Made by a program: the position numbers and the translations under genes
Notes under the pieces: generated by a model
Seen by the model: the letters and a program-made list of their open reading frames with translations, nothing else
Databases searched by the model: none
Told to the model about the DNA's origin: nothing
Source of the DNA: an uncultured Clostridia bacterium
Lineage (GTDB): Bacteria > Bacillota > Clostridia > Oscillospirales > Acutalibacteraceae
Length of the DNA stretch: 10,492 nucleotides
Reading direction: 5' to 3'
Assembly (NCBI GenBank): GCA_937897215.1
Contig: CALCBQ010000029.1
Location: 1 to 10,492, forward strand
In this document: positions 1 through 6,879 of the stretch, in pieces
Layout of the letters: every line of letters starts with the position of its first letter
Numbering within the stretch: position 1 is the stretch's first letter

Positions 1-77
1 CTGCGCAGCAGGGTGGAATTCATTCAATTAAATATCTTTTTGTTTTTTTGTCTGTCTACTTGACAGGGGTCGCTTCA
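1..77 (+). mobile_element. Right end of a probable IS3-type insertion sequence (partial, cut by window edge)
   Basis: The stretch ends in a likely terminal inverted repeat (51-77) whose outer end, read on the minus strand, begins TGAAGCGACCCC. The TGAA..GACCCC..AGACA layout resembles ends I recall from IS3-family (IS150-like) elements. Just inside it, plus-strand frame 2 (positions 2-31) reads CAAGWNSFN and a stop, which could be the last residues of a transposase; the other two plus frames stop at 61-63 and 84-86. A short AT-rich, T-rich gap separates that stop from the repeat, as is usual at the right end of such elements. The element would sit 29 bases past the serA stop and point toward it. 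The left end and nearly all of the transposase are outside the window, so family assignment rests on the repeat alone. Confidence 0.4.
51..77 (-). repeat. Candidate IS terminal inverted repeat
   Basis: Read on the minus strand from 77 inward, the site starts TGAAGCGACCCC and continues with GTCAAGTAGACAG. It contains a small internal palindrome, CTGTC (52-56) and GACAG (62-66) around TACTT. A target-site duplication, if present, would start at 78 (TTT or TTTG); its partner would be beyond the left edge. The partner repeat is not visible, so the inverted-repeat status is inferred. Confidence 0.4.
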
Positions 78-106
78 TTTGAGTAGGTCTTAATCTTTGC
101 ATTTTA

Positions 107-1270
107 TTATTTAATTACTCTTATTCTGATAATTCCGTTAATCTTTTTAAGAGCGTTTATTGCCTCGGCAGATGCTTCTGTATCCGAATCAATAACAGTA
201 TAAGCATATTCACCTTTAGATTTATTAACCATATTATCAATGTTTACGTCTTCATTTGCAAGACCAGAAGTAATCTTACTAACAATACCTGAAATATTTT
301 TGTGCATAATGGTAATTCTGTGTTTATCACAAGCACCGAGTGAAACGGCAGGGTAGTTAACAGAGTTTACAATGCTACCGTTTTCAAGGTAGTCAGCAAC
401 TTGTTCAACTGCCATAACTGCGCAATTGTCTTCTGATTCAGGAGTTGATGCACCAAGATGAGGAATAGCAATAACACCTGTTGCACCAATTACTGCATCG
501 TTAGGGAAGTCAGTAACATAAGCCGCAACTTTACCATTTTCAAGTGAAGCAAGAATGCTTTCTGTATCAACAAGTTCGCCACGAGCAAAATTAAGAATTC
601 TTACTTCGTCTTTCATTGTAGCAATTGTGTCTGCATTGATAAGACTGCGTGTACTGTCATTAAGAGGTAAGTGAAGAGTAATATAATCACTTTCTGTATA
701 AATTGTATTGAGATTATCTGTAAGTTTAACATGGTGGTTAAGGGTAATGCTCTGTTCAACTTTAAGATATGGGTCATAGCCGATAACATTCATACCAAGA
801 GCGGCCGCTGCGTTGGCAACAAGAATACCGATTGCACCAAGGCCAATTACACCAAGGGTTTTACCTTTGATTTCAGGACCTGCAAATGCACTCTTACCTT
901 TTTCAACATCTTTTGGTACAGTATCGCCGTTTCCTTTTAATGTTTTTGCCCATTCAATAGCGGGAATAACCTTTCTTGATGAAAGGAAAAGTCCTGTAAG
1001 TACAAGTTCTTTAACAGCATTAGCGTTAGCACCGGGAGTGTTGAAAACTACAATACCTTCTTCGCTGCACTTATCGATTGGAATATTGTTAACACCTGCA
1101 CCTGCTCTTGCAATAGCAAGCGTATTCTCATCAAAATCCATATCGTGCATTGATGCTGAACGCACAAGAATTGCATCGGGATTTGCCATTTCTGTTGCAC
1201 AAGTATATTGGTCGCTGAAACGGCAAAGACCTGTATTTGAAATCTTATTTAATGTTAAAATGTTATACAT
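107..1270 (-). CDS. serA: D-3-phosphoglycerate dehydrogenase (short type with C-terminal ACT domain)
   Basis: Oxidises 3-phosphoglycerate to 3-phosphohydroxypyruvate with NAD, the first committed step of serine synthesis in the cytosol. The 387-residue protein has the D-2-hydroxyacid dehydrogenase layout: split substrate domain (about 1-100 and 280-310), Rossmann domain with GLGAIG at 143-148 and acidic D166 for NAD ribose binding, catalytic R230 in NFARGELVD, and catalytic H271 in PHLGAST. The tail from about 318 to 387 (RITIMHKNISGIVSKI onward) is a single ACT domain, the usual site of serine feedback; the intervening domain of long SerA proteins is absent. The usual DVFxxEP segment that carries the catalytic Glu is replaced by TDFPNDAVIG. 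The start follows AAGGAG overlapping the serC stop, with 8 bases to the ATG. It lies 12 bases after serC and is surely cotranscribed. No terminator hairpin is visible after the stop. Confidence 0.95.
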   Translation of the reverse strand: MYNILTLNKISNTGLCRFSDQYTCATEMANPDAILVRSASMHDMDFDENTLAIARAGAGVNNIPIDKCSEEGIVVFNTPGANANAVKELVLTGLFLSSRKVIPAIEWAKTLKGNGDTVPKDVEKGKSAFAGPEIKGKTLGVIGLGAIGILVANAAAALGMNVIGYDPYLKVEQSITLNHHVKLTDNLNTIYTESDYITLHLPLNDSTRSLINADTIATMKDEVRILNFARGELVDTESILASLENGKVAAYVTDFPNDAVIGATGVIAIPHLGASTPESEDNCAVMAVEQVADYLENGSIVNSVNYPAVSLGACDKHRITIMHKNISGIVSKITSGLANEDVNIDNMVNKSKGEYAYTVIDSDTEASAEAINALKKINGIIRIRVIK

Positions 1271-1282
1271 AATAGTTACTCC

Positions 1283-2365
1283 TTATGAATTTGCTTTTTC
1301 GAATTCTGTCATAAATTCAACGAGCTTTTCTACACCTTCAACTGGCATAGCGTTGTAGATAGATGCTCTCATACCACCAACTGAACGATGTCCTTTAAGA
1401 TTTACAAAGCCTGCTTCTGTTGCTTCTTTAATGAATTTAGCGTTGAGTTCTTCGCTGTCAGTTACAAATGGAACATTCATAAGTGAACGGTCTTCAGGAA
1501 CAACTGTACCTTTGAACATCTTGCTTTTATCAAGGAAATCATAAAGAATTTTTGCTTTCTTTTCGTTTCTTTCTTTAATTGCTTCAAGACCACCCATTTC
1601 TTTGAGCCATTCAAGAACGAGTTTGCAAATGTAAATTGTATAGCAAGGTGGTGTGTTGTAAAGTGAATCGTTATCAGCCATAATCTGATAATTAAGCATT
1701 GTTGGTGTAATATCTCTTGCGTTGCCAAGCATATCTTCACGGATAATACAAATTGTAAGCCCTGCAGGAGCAACATTCTTCTGTGCGCCACCATATACCA
1801 TTGCGAATTTCGAAACATCAATCGGCTCTGAAAGGAAGCATGATGAAATGTCAGCGATAAGTGGAACGTCGCCTGTGTCAGGTAATTCATGATAAACTGT
1901 ACCGTAAATTGTATTGTTCATACAAATATAGAAATAGTCAGCATCTTTTGTGAATTCATTTTTGTCAAGTTTAGGAATGTATGAGAATGTTTTATCTGCT
2001 GAAGATGCAACTGCTTTACATTCGCCGTATTTCTGTGCTTCTTGATATGCCTTTTTAGCCCACTGACCAGTAATTACGAAATCAGCTTTTCCATTTTTAT
2101 TCATAAAGTTAAGGGGGATAGCAGCAAACTGTGTTGATGCACCGCCTTGCAAGAATAATACCTTGTAATTATCAGGAATATTCATAAGCTCGCGAAGAAG
2201 TTGTTCAGCGCCCTTAATAATTGAATCATAAACTTTTGAACGGTGGCTCATTTCCATTACAGATTGACCGCTACCTTCATAATCGAGCATTTCTGCTGCT
2301 GCTTTCTTTAATACTTCTTCAGGTAACATTGATGGACCTGCAGAAAAATTATAAACTCTTGCCAT
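1283..2365 (-). CDS. serC: Phosphoserine aminotransferase
   Basis: Converts 3-phosphohydroxypyruvate and glutamate to O-phosphoserine and 2-oxoglutarate, the second step of serine synthesis; the family is PLP fold type I, class V. From the chosen start the protein has 360 residues, the normal family length. Visible features are the N-terminal VYNFSAGPSMLP, the cofactor segment GGAST around 74-78, D172 in ADISS facing the pyridine nitrogen, the Schiff-base lysine K196 in GGAQKNVAPAG, and the C-terminal phosphate-binding GHRSVGGMRASIYN at 325-338. An upstream in-frame ATG at 2395 would add ten residues, but the GGAGGT site at about 2373-2378 sits 7 bases before the ATG at 2365, and the family starts with this MxRVYNFSAGP segment. 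First gene of the serC-serA operon. No phosphoserine phosphatase (serB) is in the window. Confidence 0.96.
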   Translation of the reverse strand: MARVYNFSAGPSMLPEEVLKKAAAEMLDYEGSGQSVMEMSHRSKVYDSIIKGAEQLLRELMNIPDNYKVLFLQGGASTQFAAIPLNFMNKNGKADFVITGQWAKKAYQEAQKYGECKAVASSADKTFSYIPKLDKNEFTKDADYFYICMNNTIYGTVYHELPDTGDVPLIADISSCFLSEPIDVSKFAMVYGGAQKNVAPAGLTICIIREDMLGNARDITPTMLNYQIMADNDSLYNTPPCYTIYICKLVLEWLKEMGGLEAIKERNEKKAKILYDFLDKSKMFKGTVVPEDRSLMNVPFVTDSEELNAKFIKEATEAGFVNLKGHRSVGGMRASIYNAMPVEGVEKLVEFMTEFEKANS

Positions 2366-2390
2366 AAAAAAGACCTCCAAAAATATGTTT

Positions 2391-2419
2391 TGCAAGTAAA
2401 TCTATGTTAAAAACTTGCA
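2391..2419 (-). promoter_or_regulatory. Perfect 7-bp inverted repeat at the 5' end of the serC leader
   Basis: TGCAAGT at 2391-2397 and ACTTGCA at 2413-2419 are exact reverse complements separated by 15 bases. The site begins about where transcription from the serC promoter should start, so it is either a stem-loop at the very 5' end of the mRNA or a repressor operator just downstream of the promoter. There is no T run after it, so it is not a terminator. A further copy of the half-site, in AAAAACTTGC at 2492-2501, lies upstream of the promoter. The regulator is unknown. Confidence 0.45.
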
Positions 2420-2429
2420 CATTGACTGA

Positions 2430-2459
2430 ATTATAGCAAAAAAGCATCTTAAAAGTCAA
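2430..2459 (-). promoter_or_regulatory. Sigma-A-type promoter for serC-serA
   Basis: On the minus strand, TTGACT (2459-2454) and TATAAT (2435-2430) are 18 bases apart, and the -10 is preceded by TGC, giving an extended TGnTATAAT element. Transcription would start near 2423, leaving a leader of about 58 bases before the serC ATG. That is too short for a T-box or most riboswitches. Confidence 0.75.
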
Positions 2460-2541
2460 TAGATAGTTAAGAATTTAACAATCTTTTTTCAAAAAACTTG
2501 CTAAAATCAATAATGATTGTAAATATTTTTAACAAAGTCGT

Positions 2542-2559
2542 GAATTTTGAATAAAATTC
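2542..2559. repeat. 18-bp palindromic site upstream of the lon promoter
   Basis: GAATTTT (2542-2548) and AAAATTC (2553-2559) are exact reverse complements around GAAT. It ends 20 bases before the lon -35 box, a fair place for an activator or repressor site. It does not match the CtsR heptad repeat or the CIRCE element. The arms are AT-rich, so chance is a real alternative. Confidence 0.3.
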
Positions 2560-2579
2560 TAAAAAAATCATCAATTTTC

Positions 2580-2608
2580 TTGAAGTAAACGCTATTTTAT
2601 TATATAAT
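2580..2608 (+). promoter_or_regulatory. Sigma-A-type promoter for the lon operon
   Basis: TTGAAG (2580-2585) and a perfect TATAAT (2603-2608) are separated by exactly 17 bases. Transcription would start near 2615, giving a leader of only about 25 bases to the lon start. A small TCAA/TTGA inverted repeat (2571-2574 and 2580-2583) overlaps the -35 box. No CIRCE or CtsR operator is seen, so heat-shock control through those regulators has no support here. Confidence 0.75.
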
Positions 2609-2621
2609 ATAGTTTCATAAT

Positions 2622-2626
2622 AGGAG
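2622..2626 (+). promoter_or_regulatory. Ribosome binding site AGGAG, misplaced for the lon ATG
   Basis: AGGAG here is 14 bases from the lon ATG at 2641, longer than usual, but only 4 bases from an out-of-frame ATG at 2631. That ATG opens a 7-codon frame (MFKNGKQ) ending at 2654, which overlaps the lon start. An in-frame GTG at 2626 overlaps the AGGAG itself and has no ribosome site of its own. Confidence 0.6.
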
Positions 2627-2640
2627 TGATATGTTCAAAA

Positions 2641-4992
2641 ATGGAAAACAGTAAAAACTTATTTAATGAATTTAATGAAAAATCCTTTTCAATGCCTATG
2701 GTGGCGTTAAGAGGACTTGTAATATTCCCCGAAATGACTTTACATTTTGATGTGGGCAGACAGAAGTCAATCCGTGCCGTGAGAACTGCTATGGAAAAGA
2801 AAACTAACATTTTCCTTGCAACACAAATGGATATGGAATGTGATGACCCTCGCAGTGAAGACATTTATAATTCTGGTGTTGTTTGCGAAATCAAGCAGGT
2901 TATGAAACTACCGGGTACTGATACACTTCGTGTTGTTGTTTACGGTCTTTATCGTGCAGAACTTCTTCATATTAATTCTTATAGTCCGCACCTTTCTGCA
3001 ATTGTACGAAGAATTGAAACAGAACAGGTTTCTGCAGATGACAAAAAATATGAAGAAGCACTTGTTCGCCGACTTGTAAGCATCTTTGAGGATTACGCGT
3101 ATTTTATACCTAAACTTCCACCTGATATTGTTGTTGGTGTTTCTGTGCGAAAAGAGGCAGCAGAACTTGCTGATTACATTCTTTCAAATATTCCACTTGA
3201 GTATGTGGTTAAACAAGCTTTACTTGAAGAGCTTAACCCGTTAAAAAGGGCAGAATCTCTCTGTCTCATTCTCACAAGAGAAATTGAACTTTTATCGATT
3301 GAAGAAGAAATCAATCAAAAAGTTCAGGAACAAATGGAAGAAAATCAACGAGAATATTATCTTCGTGAACAAATTAAAGCAATTTCAGAAGAACTCAATG
3401 AAGGCGACGGCGCAATTTCTGAATCAGAAGATTATAAAGAAAAAATTCGTGCTATTGGATTTACAGAAGATATTGAACGCAAACTGTTAAAAGAATGCGA
3501 CCGTCTTATGAAAATGCAGTCATCAAGCCCCGAATCTGCAGTTGTAAGAAATTATCTTGATAAAATAGTTTCATTACCTTGGAGCTATTGCACAGAAGAA
3601 AATCTTGATATTGAACACGCTGAAAAAGTTCTTGATGATGACCATTATGGATTAAAAGATGTAAAAGAAAGAATAATAGAATTTCTGGCAGTTCGTAAAA
3701 TCAATCCTGATGTTAAAGGCCAGATTGTTTGTCTTGCAGGACCTCCTGGTGTTGGTAAAACATCAATTGCTCGTTCATTAGCGACAGCTATGGGTAGAAC
3801 TTATGCAAGAATTTCACTTGGTGGTGTTCGTGATGAAGCAGATATTCGAGGCCATAGAAAAACATATATCGGTTCAATGCCAGGTAGAATTATTGAGGCG
3901 ATTGAACAGGCTAAAAGTTCAAATCCTTTGATTTTGCTTGATGAAGTCGATAAACTTGGTTCTGACCATCGTGGTGACCCATCATCAGCACTTTTAGAAG
4001 TTCTTGATGCAGAACAGAATAGCACATTTACTGACCATTATCTTGAAATCCCTTATGATTTAAGTAAGGTTATGTTTATTACAACTGCAAATGATAAGAG
4101 CAGAATCCCTGCACCACTGCTTGACAGAATGGAAATTATTGATATTCCTGGTTATACATATGAAGAAAAATTCCAGATTGCTAAAAAACATCTTGTTCCA
4201 AAACAGATTAAAGCAAACGGACTTAAAAAATCTTATGTAAAATTTACTGACAAAGCACTCAAAGCAATCATCAGTGGTTACACTAAAGAAGCAGGTGTGC
4301 GTGTGCTTGAAAGAACAATTGCTAAGGTACTTCGCAAAATCGCAGTTGAGTATGCAAAGGGCTTTGATGGTAAAACCACAGTAAAAGATACTGATTTAGA
4401 AAAGTATATCGGTGCAGTTAAATATAAACCTGATGAAAAATCTAAAGAAAACCAAATAGGTGTTGTAAACGGTCTTGCTTACACATCAGTTGGTGGCACA
4501 ATGCTTACTGTTGAAGTTGCAGTTATGGAGGGTACAGGTAAAATTGAACTTACCGGTTCGTTAGGCGATGTAATTAAAGAATCAGCAAAAGCTGCAGTAA
4601 GTTATATTCGTGCTAATGCTGATAAATACAGAATAGATAAAGATTTTTATCAGAATAAAGATATTCATATTCATTTCCCTGAGGGAGCAGTGCCAAAGGA
4701 TGGCCCGTCTGCAGGTGTTACAATCTTTACAGCACTAGTTTCTGCACTTTCAGGTTGCAAAGTAAAAGCTGATGTTGCTATGACAGGTGAAATCACAATT
4801 ACAGGTAGGGTTTTGCCGATTGGTGGACTTCGTGAAAAAACAATGGCTGCTTATGTTGAGGGTATAAAAACTGTTATTGTGCCTGAAGCGAATCGTAGTG
4901 ATTTAGAAAAGATTGATGAAAAAGTAAAAGAAAAAATCAACTTTGTTTTTGCATCAACTGGTGACGACGTGCTTAAAGTTGCACTTGTATAA
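2641..4992 (+). CDS. lon: ATP-dependent serine protease Lon (LonA type)
   Basis: Cytosolic hexameric AAA+ protease that unfolds and degrades damaged and regulatory proteins. From the ATG at 2641 it has 783 residues, the usual LonA length. Order of domains: N-terminal substrate-binding LAN domain (from MPMVALRGLVIFPEM at about 18 to 210), a charged helical linker (about 220-320), the AAA+ module with Walker A GPPGVGKTS (K373), Walker B ILLDEVDK (D434, E435) and the RISLGGVRDEADIRGH segment, then the protease domain with catalytic S690 in PKDGPSAG and catalytic K733 in GGLREK. All catalytic residues are present. The start is uncertain: GTG at 2626 would add five residues, and the ATG used here has a long spacing from AGGAG. 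First gene of the plus-strand operon; engB follows after 10 bases, the lonA-ysxC order known in Bacillus. Confidence 0.96.
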   Translation: MENSKNLFNEFNEKSFSMPMVALRGLVIFPEMTLHFDVGRQKSIRAVRTAMEKKTNIFLATQMDMECDDPRSEDIYNSGVVCEIKQVMKLPGTDTLRVVVYGLYRAELLHINSYSPHLSAIVRRIETEQVSADDKKYEEALVRRLVSIFEDYAYFIPKLPPDIVVGVSVRKEAAELADYILSNIPLEYVVKQALLEELNPLKRAESLCLILTREIELLSIEEEINQKVQEQMEENQREYYLREQIKAISEELNEGDGAISESEDYKEKIRAIGFTEDIERKLLKECDRLMKMQSSSPESAVVRNYLDKIVSLPWSYCTEENLDIEHAEKVLDDDHYGLKDVKERIIEFLAVRKINPDVKGQIVCLAGPPGVGKTSIARSLATAMGRTYARISLGGVRDEADIRGHRKTYIGSMPGRIIEAIEQAKSSNPLILLDEVDKLGSDHRGDPSSALLEVLDAEQNSTFTDHYLEIPYDLSKVMFITTANDKSRIPAPLLDRMEIIDIPGYTYEEKFQIAKKHLVPKQIKANGLKKSYVKFTDKALKAIISGYTKEAGVRVLERTIAKVLRKIAVEYAKGFDGKTTVKDTDLEKYIGAVKYKPDEKSKENQIGVVNGLAYTSVGGTMLTVEVAVMEGTGKIELTGSLGDVIKESAKAAVSYIRANADKYRIDKDFYQNKDIHIHFPEGAVPKDGPSAGVTIFTALVSALSGCKVKADVAMTGEITITGRVLPIGGLREKTMAAYVEGIKTVIVPEANRSDLEKIDEKVKEKINFVFASTGDDVLKVALV

Positions 4993-5002
4993 AGGAGTAT
5001 TT

Positions 5003-5590
5003 ATGAGATACGATAAAGCAGAATTCAAAGCCGCATATGGCACATTTGGGCAGTTGCCTGATTCGGATTTGCCTGAAATTGCTTTTGCAGGTCGTTCAAA
5101 CGTAGGTAAAAGTTCATTACTTAATAAACTTTTCGGACGAAAAAATCTTGCAAGAGTAAGTTCGGTACCAGGTAAAACAATTACAATTAACTTTTATCAG
5201 GTTGATAAATACAATTTTGTTGACTTGCCAGGTTATGGTTATGCAAAAGTTGCGAAAACCGAAAAAGACCGTTGGGCAGAAATGATGGAAGGTTATTTTA
5301 ACTCTGACCGTAATATTAAACTTGTTGTTCAACTTGTTGATATGCGTCATCCACCAACAAAAGATGATATTATGATGATGGAATTTTTACAATCAACAGG
5401 TTATGAGTTTATTGTTGTTATGACAAAAGCTGATAAACTTAAAAAGAAAAAAGATTATAATGAACGCATTGAAAAATCAAAGCAAGAAATGAGTTTTGTC
5501 CCTGAAGATAGAATTATTCCATTTTCATCTGAGAACGGACAAGGACTTGACATAGTAAAAAAATACATTGAAGAATATTTAGGAGAATAA
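5003..5590 (+). CDS. engB: Ribosome biogenesis GTPase EngB (YsxC/YihA)
   Basis: Small TRAFAC-class GTPase of the Era/EngA-like group, needed for late assembly of the 50S subunit in bacteria such as B. subtilis. The protein has 195 residues, typical of the family. Visible motifs are G1 GRSNVGKS (30-37), the switch I segment VPGKTIT (55-61) carrying the G2 threonine, G3 DLPGYG (74-79), G4 TKAD (141-144) and a G5-like FSSENGQG (174-181). The switch I segment usually reads PGKTQ; here the Gln is Ile, a mild change. The ATG at 5003 is preceded by AAAGGAG directly after the lon stop; an upstream in-frame ATG at 4943 lies inside lon and is rejected. It lies 10 bases after lon and 3 bases before lysA, so translational coupling is likely. 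Confidence 0.95.
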   Translation: MRYDKAEFKAAYGTFGQLPDSDLPEIAFAGRSNVGKSSLLNKLFGRKNLARVSSVPGKTITINFYQVDKYNFVDLPGYGYAKVAKTEKDRWAEMMEGYFNSDRNIKLVVQLVDMRHPPTKDDIMMMEFLQSTGYEFIVVMTKADKLKKKKDYNERIEKSKQEMSFVPEDRIIPFSSENGQGLDIVKKYIEEYLGE

Positions 5591-5593
5591 AAA

Positions 5594-6865
5594 ATGAGCA
5601 AAACACCATTTACTACTAAAGAAAAACTTGAAGAAATTGCAAAGGTGCATCCAACACCATTTCATCTTTATGATGAAGCAGGAATTCGCAAAAATGCAGA
5701 AAATCTTAAAAAAGCATTTGCTTGGAATAAAGGATTCAAAGAATATTTTGCAGTAAAAGCAACTCCAAACCCATTCCTTATTAACATTTTAAGAGAATAC
5801 GGTTGTGGCTGCGACTGTTCATCAAAAACTGAACTTATGCTCTCAAAGGCTATCGGTGCAGTTGGCGATGATATTATGTTCTCATCAAATGATACTCCTC
5901 CCGCAGAATTCAAATATGCTGATGATTTAGGTGCAATTATCAACCTTGATGATATCACACATATCGATATTCTTGAAAAAACTTTAGGTTATCTTCCAAA
6001 GAAGCTTTCTTGCCGTTATAATCCGGGTGGATATTTCTCAATCGCAAACAATATTATGGATAACCCTGGCGATGCAAAATACGGTATGACTACTGAACAA
6101 CTCTTTGAAGCATTCAAAATTATGAAATCAAAGGGTGTTGAAGAGTTTGGTATTCACGCATTCCTTGCAAGTAACACAGTTACAAACGAATATTATCCAA
6201 CACTTGCAAAAACTCTTTTTGAAGTTGCAGTAAAACTTAAAGAAGAAACAGGCGCTCATATTAAATTTATCAACCTTTCAGGTGGTATCGGTATTCCTTA
6301 TCGTCCTGACCAAGAGGGTAATGACATTTTCGAAATTGGTAAAGGCGTAGAAAAAGTATATAACGAAGTTCTTGTTCCTGCAGGTATGGACGATGTTGCA
6401 ATCTATACTGAACTTGGTAGATTTATGCTTGCTCCTTACGGTGCACTTGTAACTCGTGCAATCAACGAAAAACATACTCATAAAGAGTATATCGGTGTTG
6501 ATGCTTGTGCAGTTAACCTTATGAGACCTGCAATTTATGGTGCATATCACCATATTACAGTTATGGGTAAAGAAAATGAGACTTGCAACTGTAAATATGA
6601 CGTTACAGGCTCACTTTGCGAAAATAACGATAAATTTGCTATTGATAGAATGTTACCAAAAATTGATATGGGCGACTTGCTCTTTATTCACGATACAGGC
6701 GCTCACGGTTTTGCAATGGGTTATAACTATAACGGTAAACTTAAATCTGCAGAAATTCTTCTTAAAGAAGATGGCAGTTTTGATTTAATCCGTCGTGCAG
6801 AAACACCTGCAGACTATTTCGCAACATTCGATTGCTTCGATTTTTACAAAAAAGTTACTGAATAA
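5594..6865 (+). CDS. lysA: Diaminopimelate decarboxylase, divergent type
   Basis: Predicted to decarboxylate meso-diaminopimelate to L-lysine with PLP, the last step of lysine synthesis. The 423-residue protein has the fold type III layout: alanine-racemase-like barrel (about 20-285) and C-terminal beta domain. Visible residues are the Schiff-base K55 in YFAVKATPNP, R141 in CRYNPG, the glycine loop SGGIGIPY (229-236), E273-L-G-R276 for cofactor contacts, and C342-E343 in GSLCENND, the substrate-contacting pair from the partner subunit. The motif usually written HIGS reads FLAS (190-193), so the His that stacks on PLP is Phe190, and the late GAY reads GAH (369-371). AGGAG at 5581-5585, inside the end of engB, is 8 bases from the ATG. 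Another amino-acid decarboxylase of the same fold is possible, but the CE pair supports LysA. Confidence 0.87.
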   Translation: MSKTPFTTKEKLEEIAKVHPTPFHLYDEAGIRKNAENLKKAFAWNKGFKEYFAVKATPNPFLINILREYGCGCDCSSKTELMLSKAIGAVGDDIMFSSNDTPPAEFKYADDLGAIINLDDITHIDILEKTLGYLPKKLSCRYNPGGYFSIANNIMDNPGDAKYGMTTEQLFEAFKIMKSKGVEEFGIHAFLASNTVTNEYYPTLAKTLFEVAVKLKEETGAHIKFINLSGGIGIPYRPDQEGNDIFEIGKGVEKVYNEVLVPAGMDDVAIYTELGRFMLAPYGALVTRAINEKHTHKEYIGVDACAVNLMRPAIYGAYHHITVMGKENETCNCKYDVTGSLCENNDKFAIDRMLPKIDMGDLLFIHDTGAHGFAMGYNYNGKLKSAEILLKEDGSFDLIRRAETPADYFATFDCFDFYKKVTE

Positions 6866-6879
6866 TTTGAGGTAAAATT

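Noticed and set aside
1..8. Palindrome CTGCGCAG at the left edge
   Set aside because: An 8-base palindrome at a window edge cannot be judged without the neighbouring sequence; it falls in the possible transposase tail.
36..66. Hairpin CTGTC-TACTT-GACAG beside a T run as a terminator for serA
   Set aside because: The T run is on the plus strand upstream of the hairpin, so on the serA transcript it would be A residues; the stem is only 5 bp.
60..94. TTGACA at 60-65 as an outward promoter from the IS end
   Set aside because: The -35 match is perfect, but no -10 box lies 16-18 bases on; the nearest candidate, CTTAAT at 89-94, is 23 bases away. It would only be antisense to serA.
28..102. 24-residue minus-strand frame after serA (MQRLRPTQ...)
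   Set aside because: It has no ribosome site and runs through the proposed IS repeat and its A-rich flank, so it is probably a chance frame.
813..1358. 181-codon open frame on the plus strand opposite serA and the end of serC
   Set aside because: It is antisense to two clear enzyme genes, spans their junction, lacks a ribosome site and has no recognisable domain; it is a by-product of serA codon use.
2366..2430. T-box or riboswitch in the serC leader
   Set aside because: The predicted leader is about 58 bases with one 7-bp stem-loop and no terminator, too short and simple for either.
2592..2864. 90-codon minus-strand frame across the lon start
   Set aside because: It is antisense to the conserved N-terminal part of Lon and overlaps the lon promoter; no domain or ribosome site supports it.
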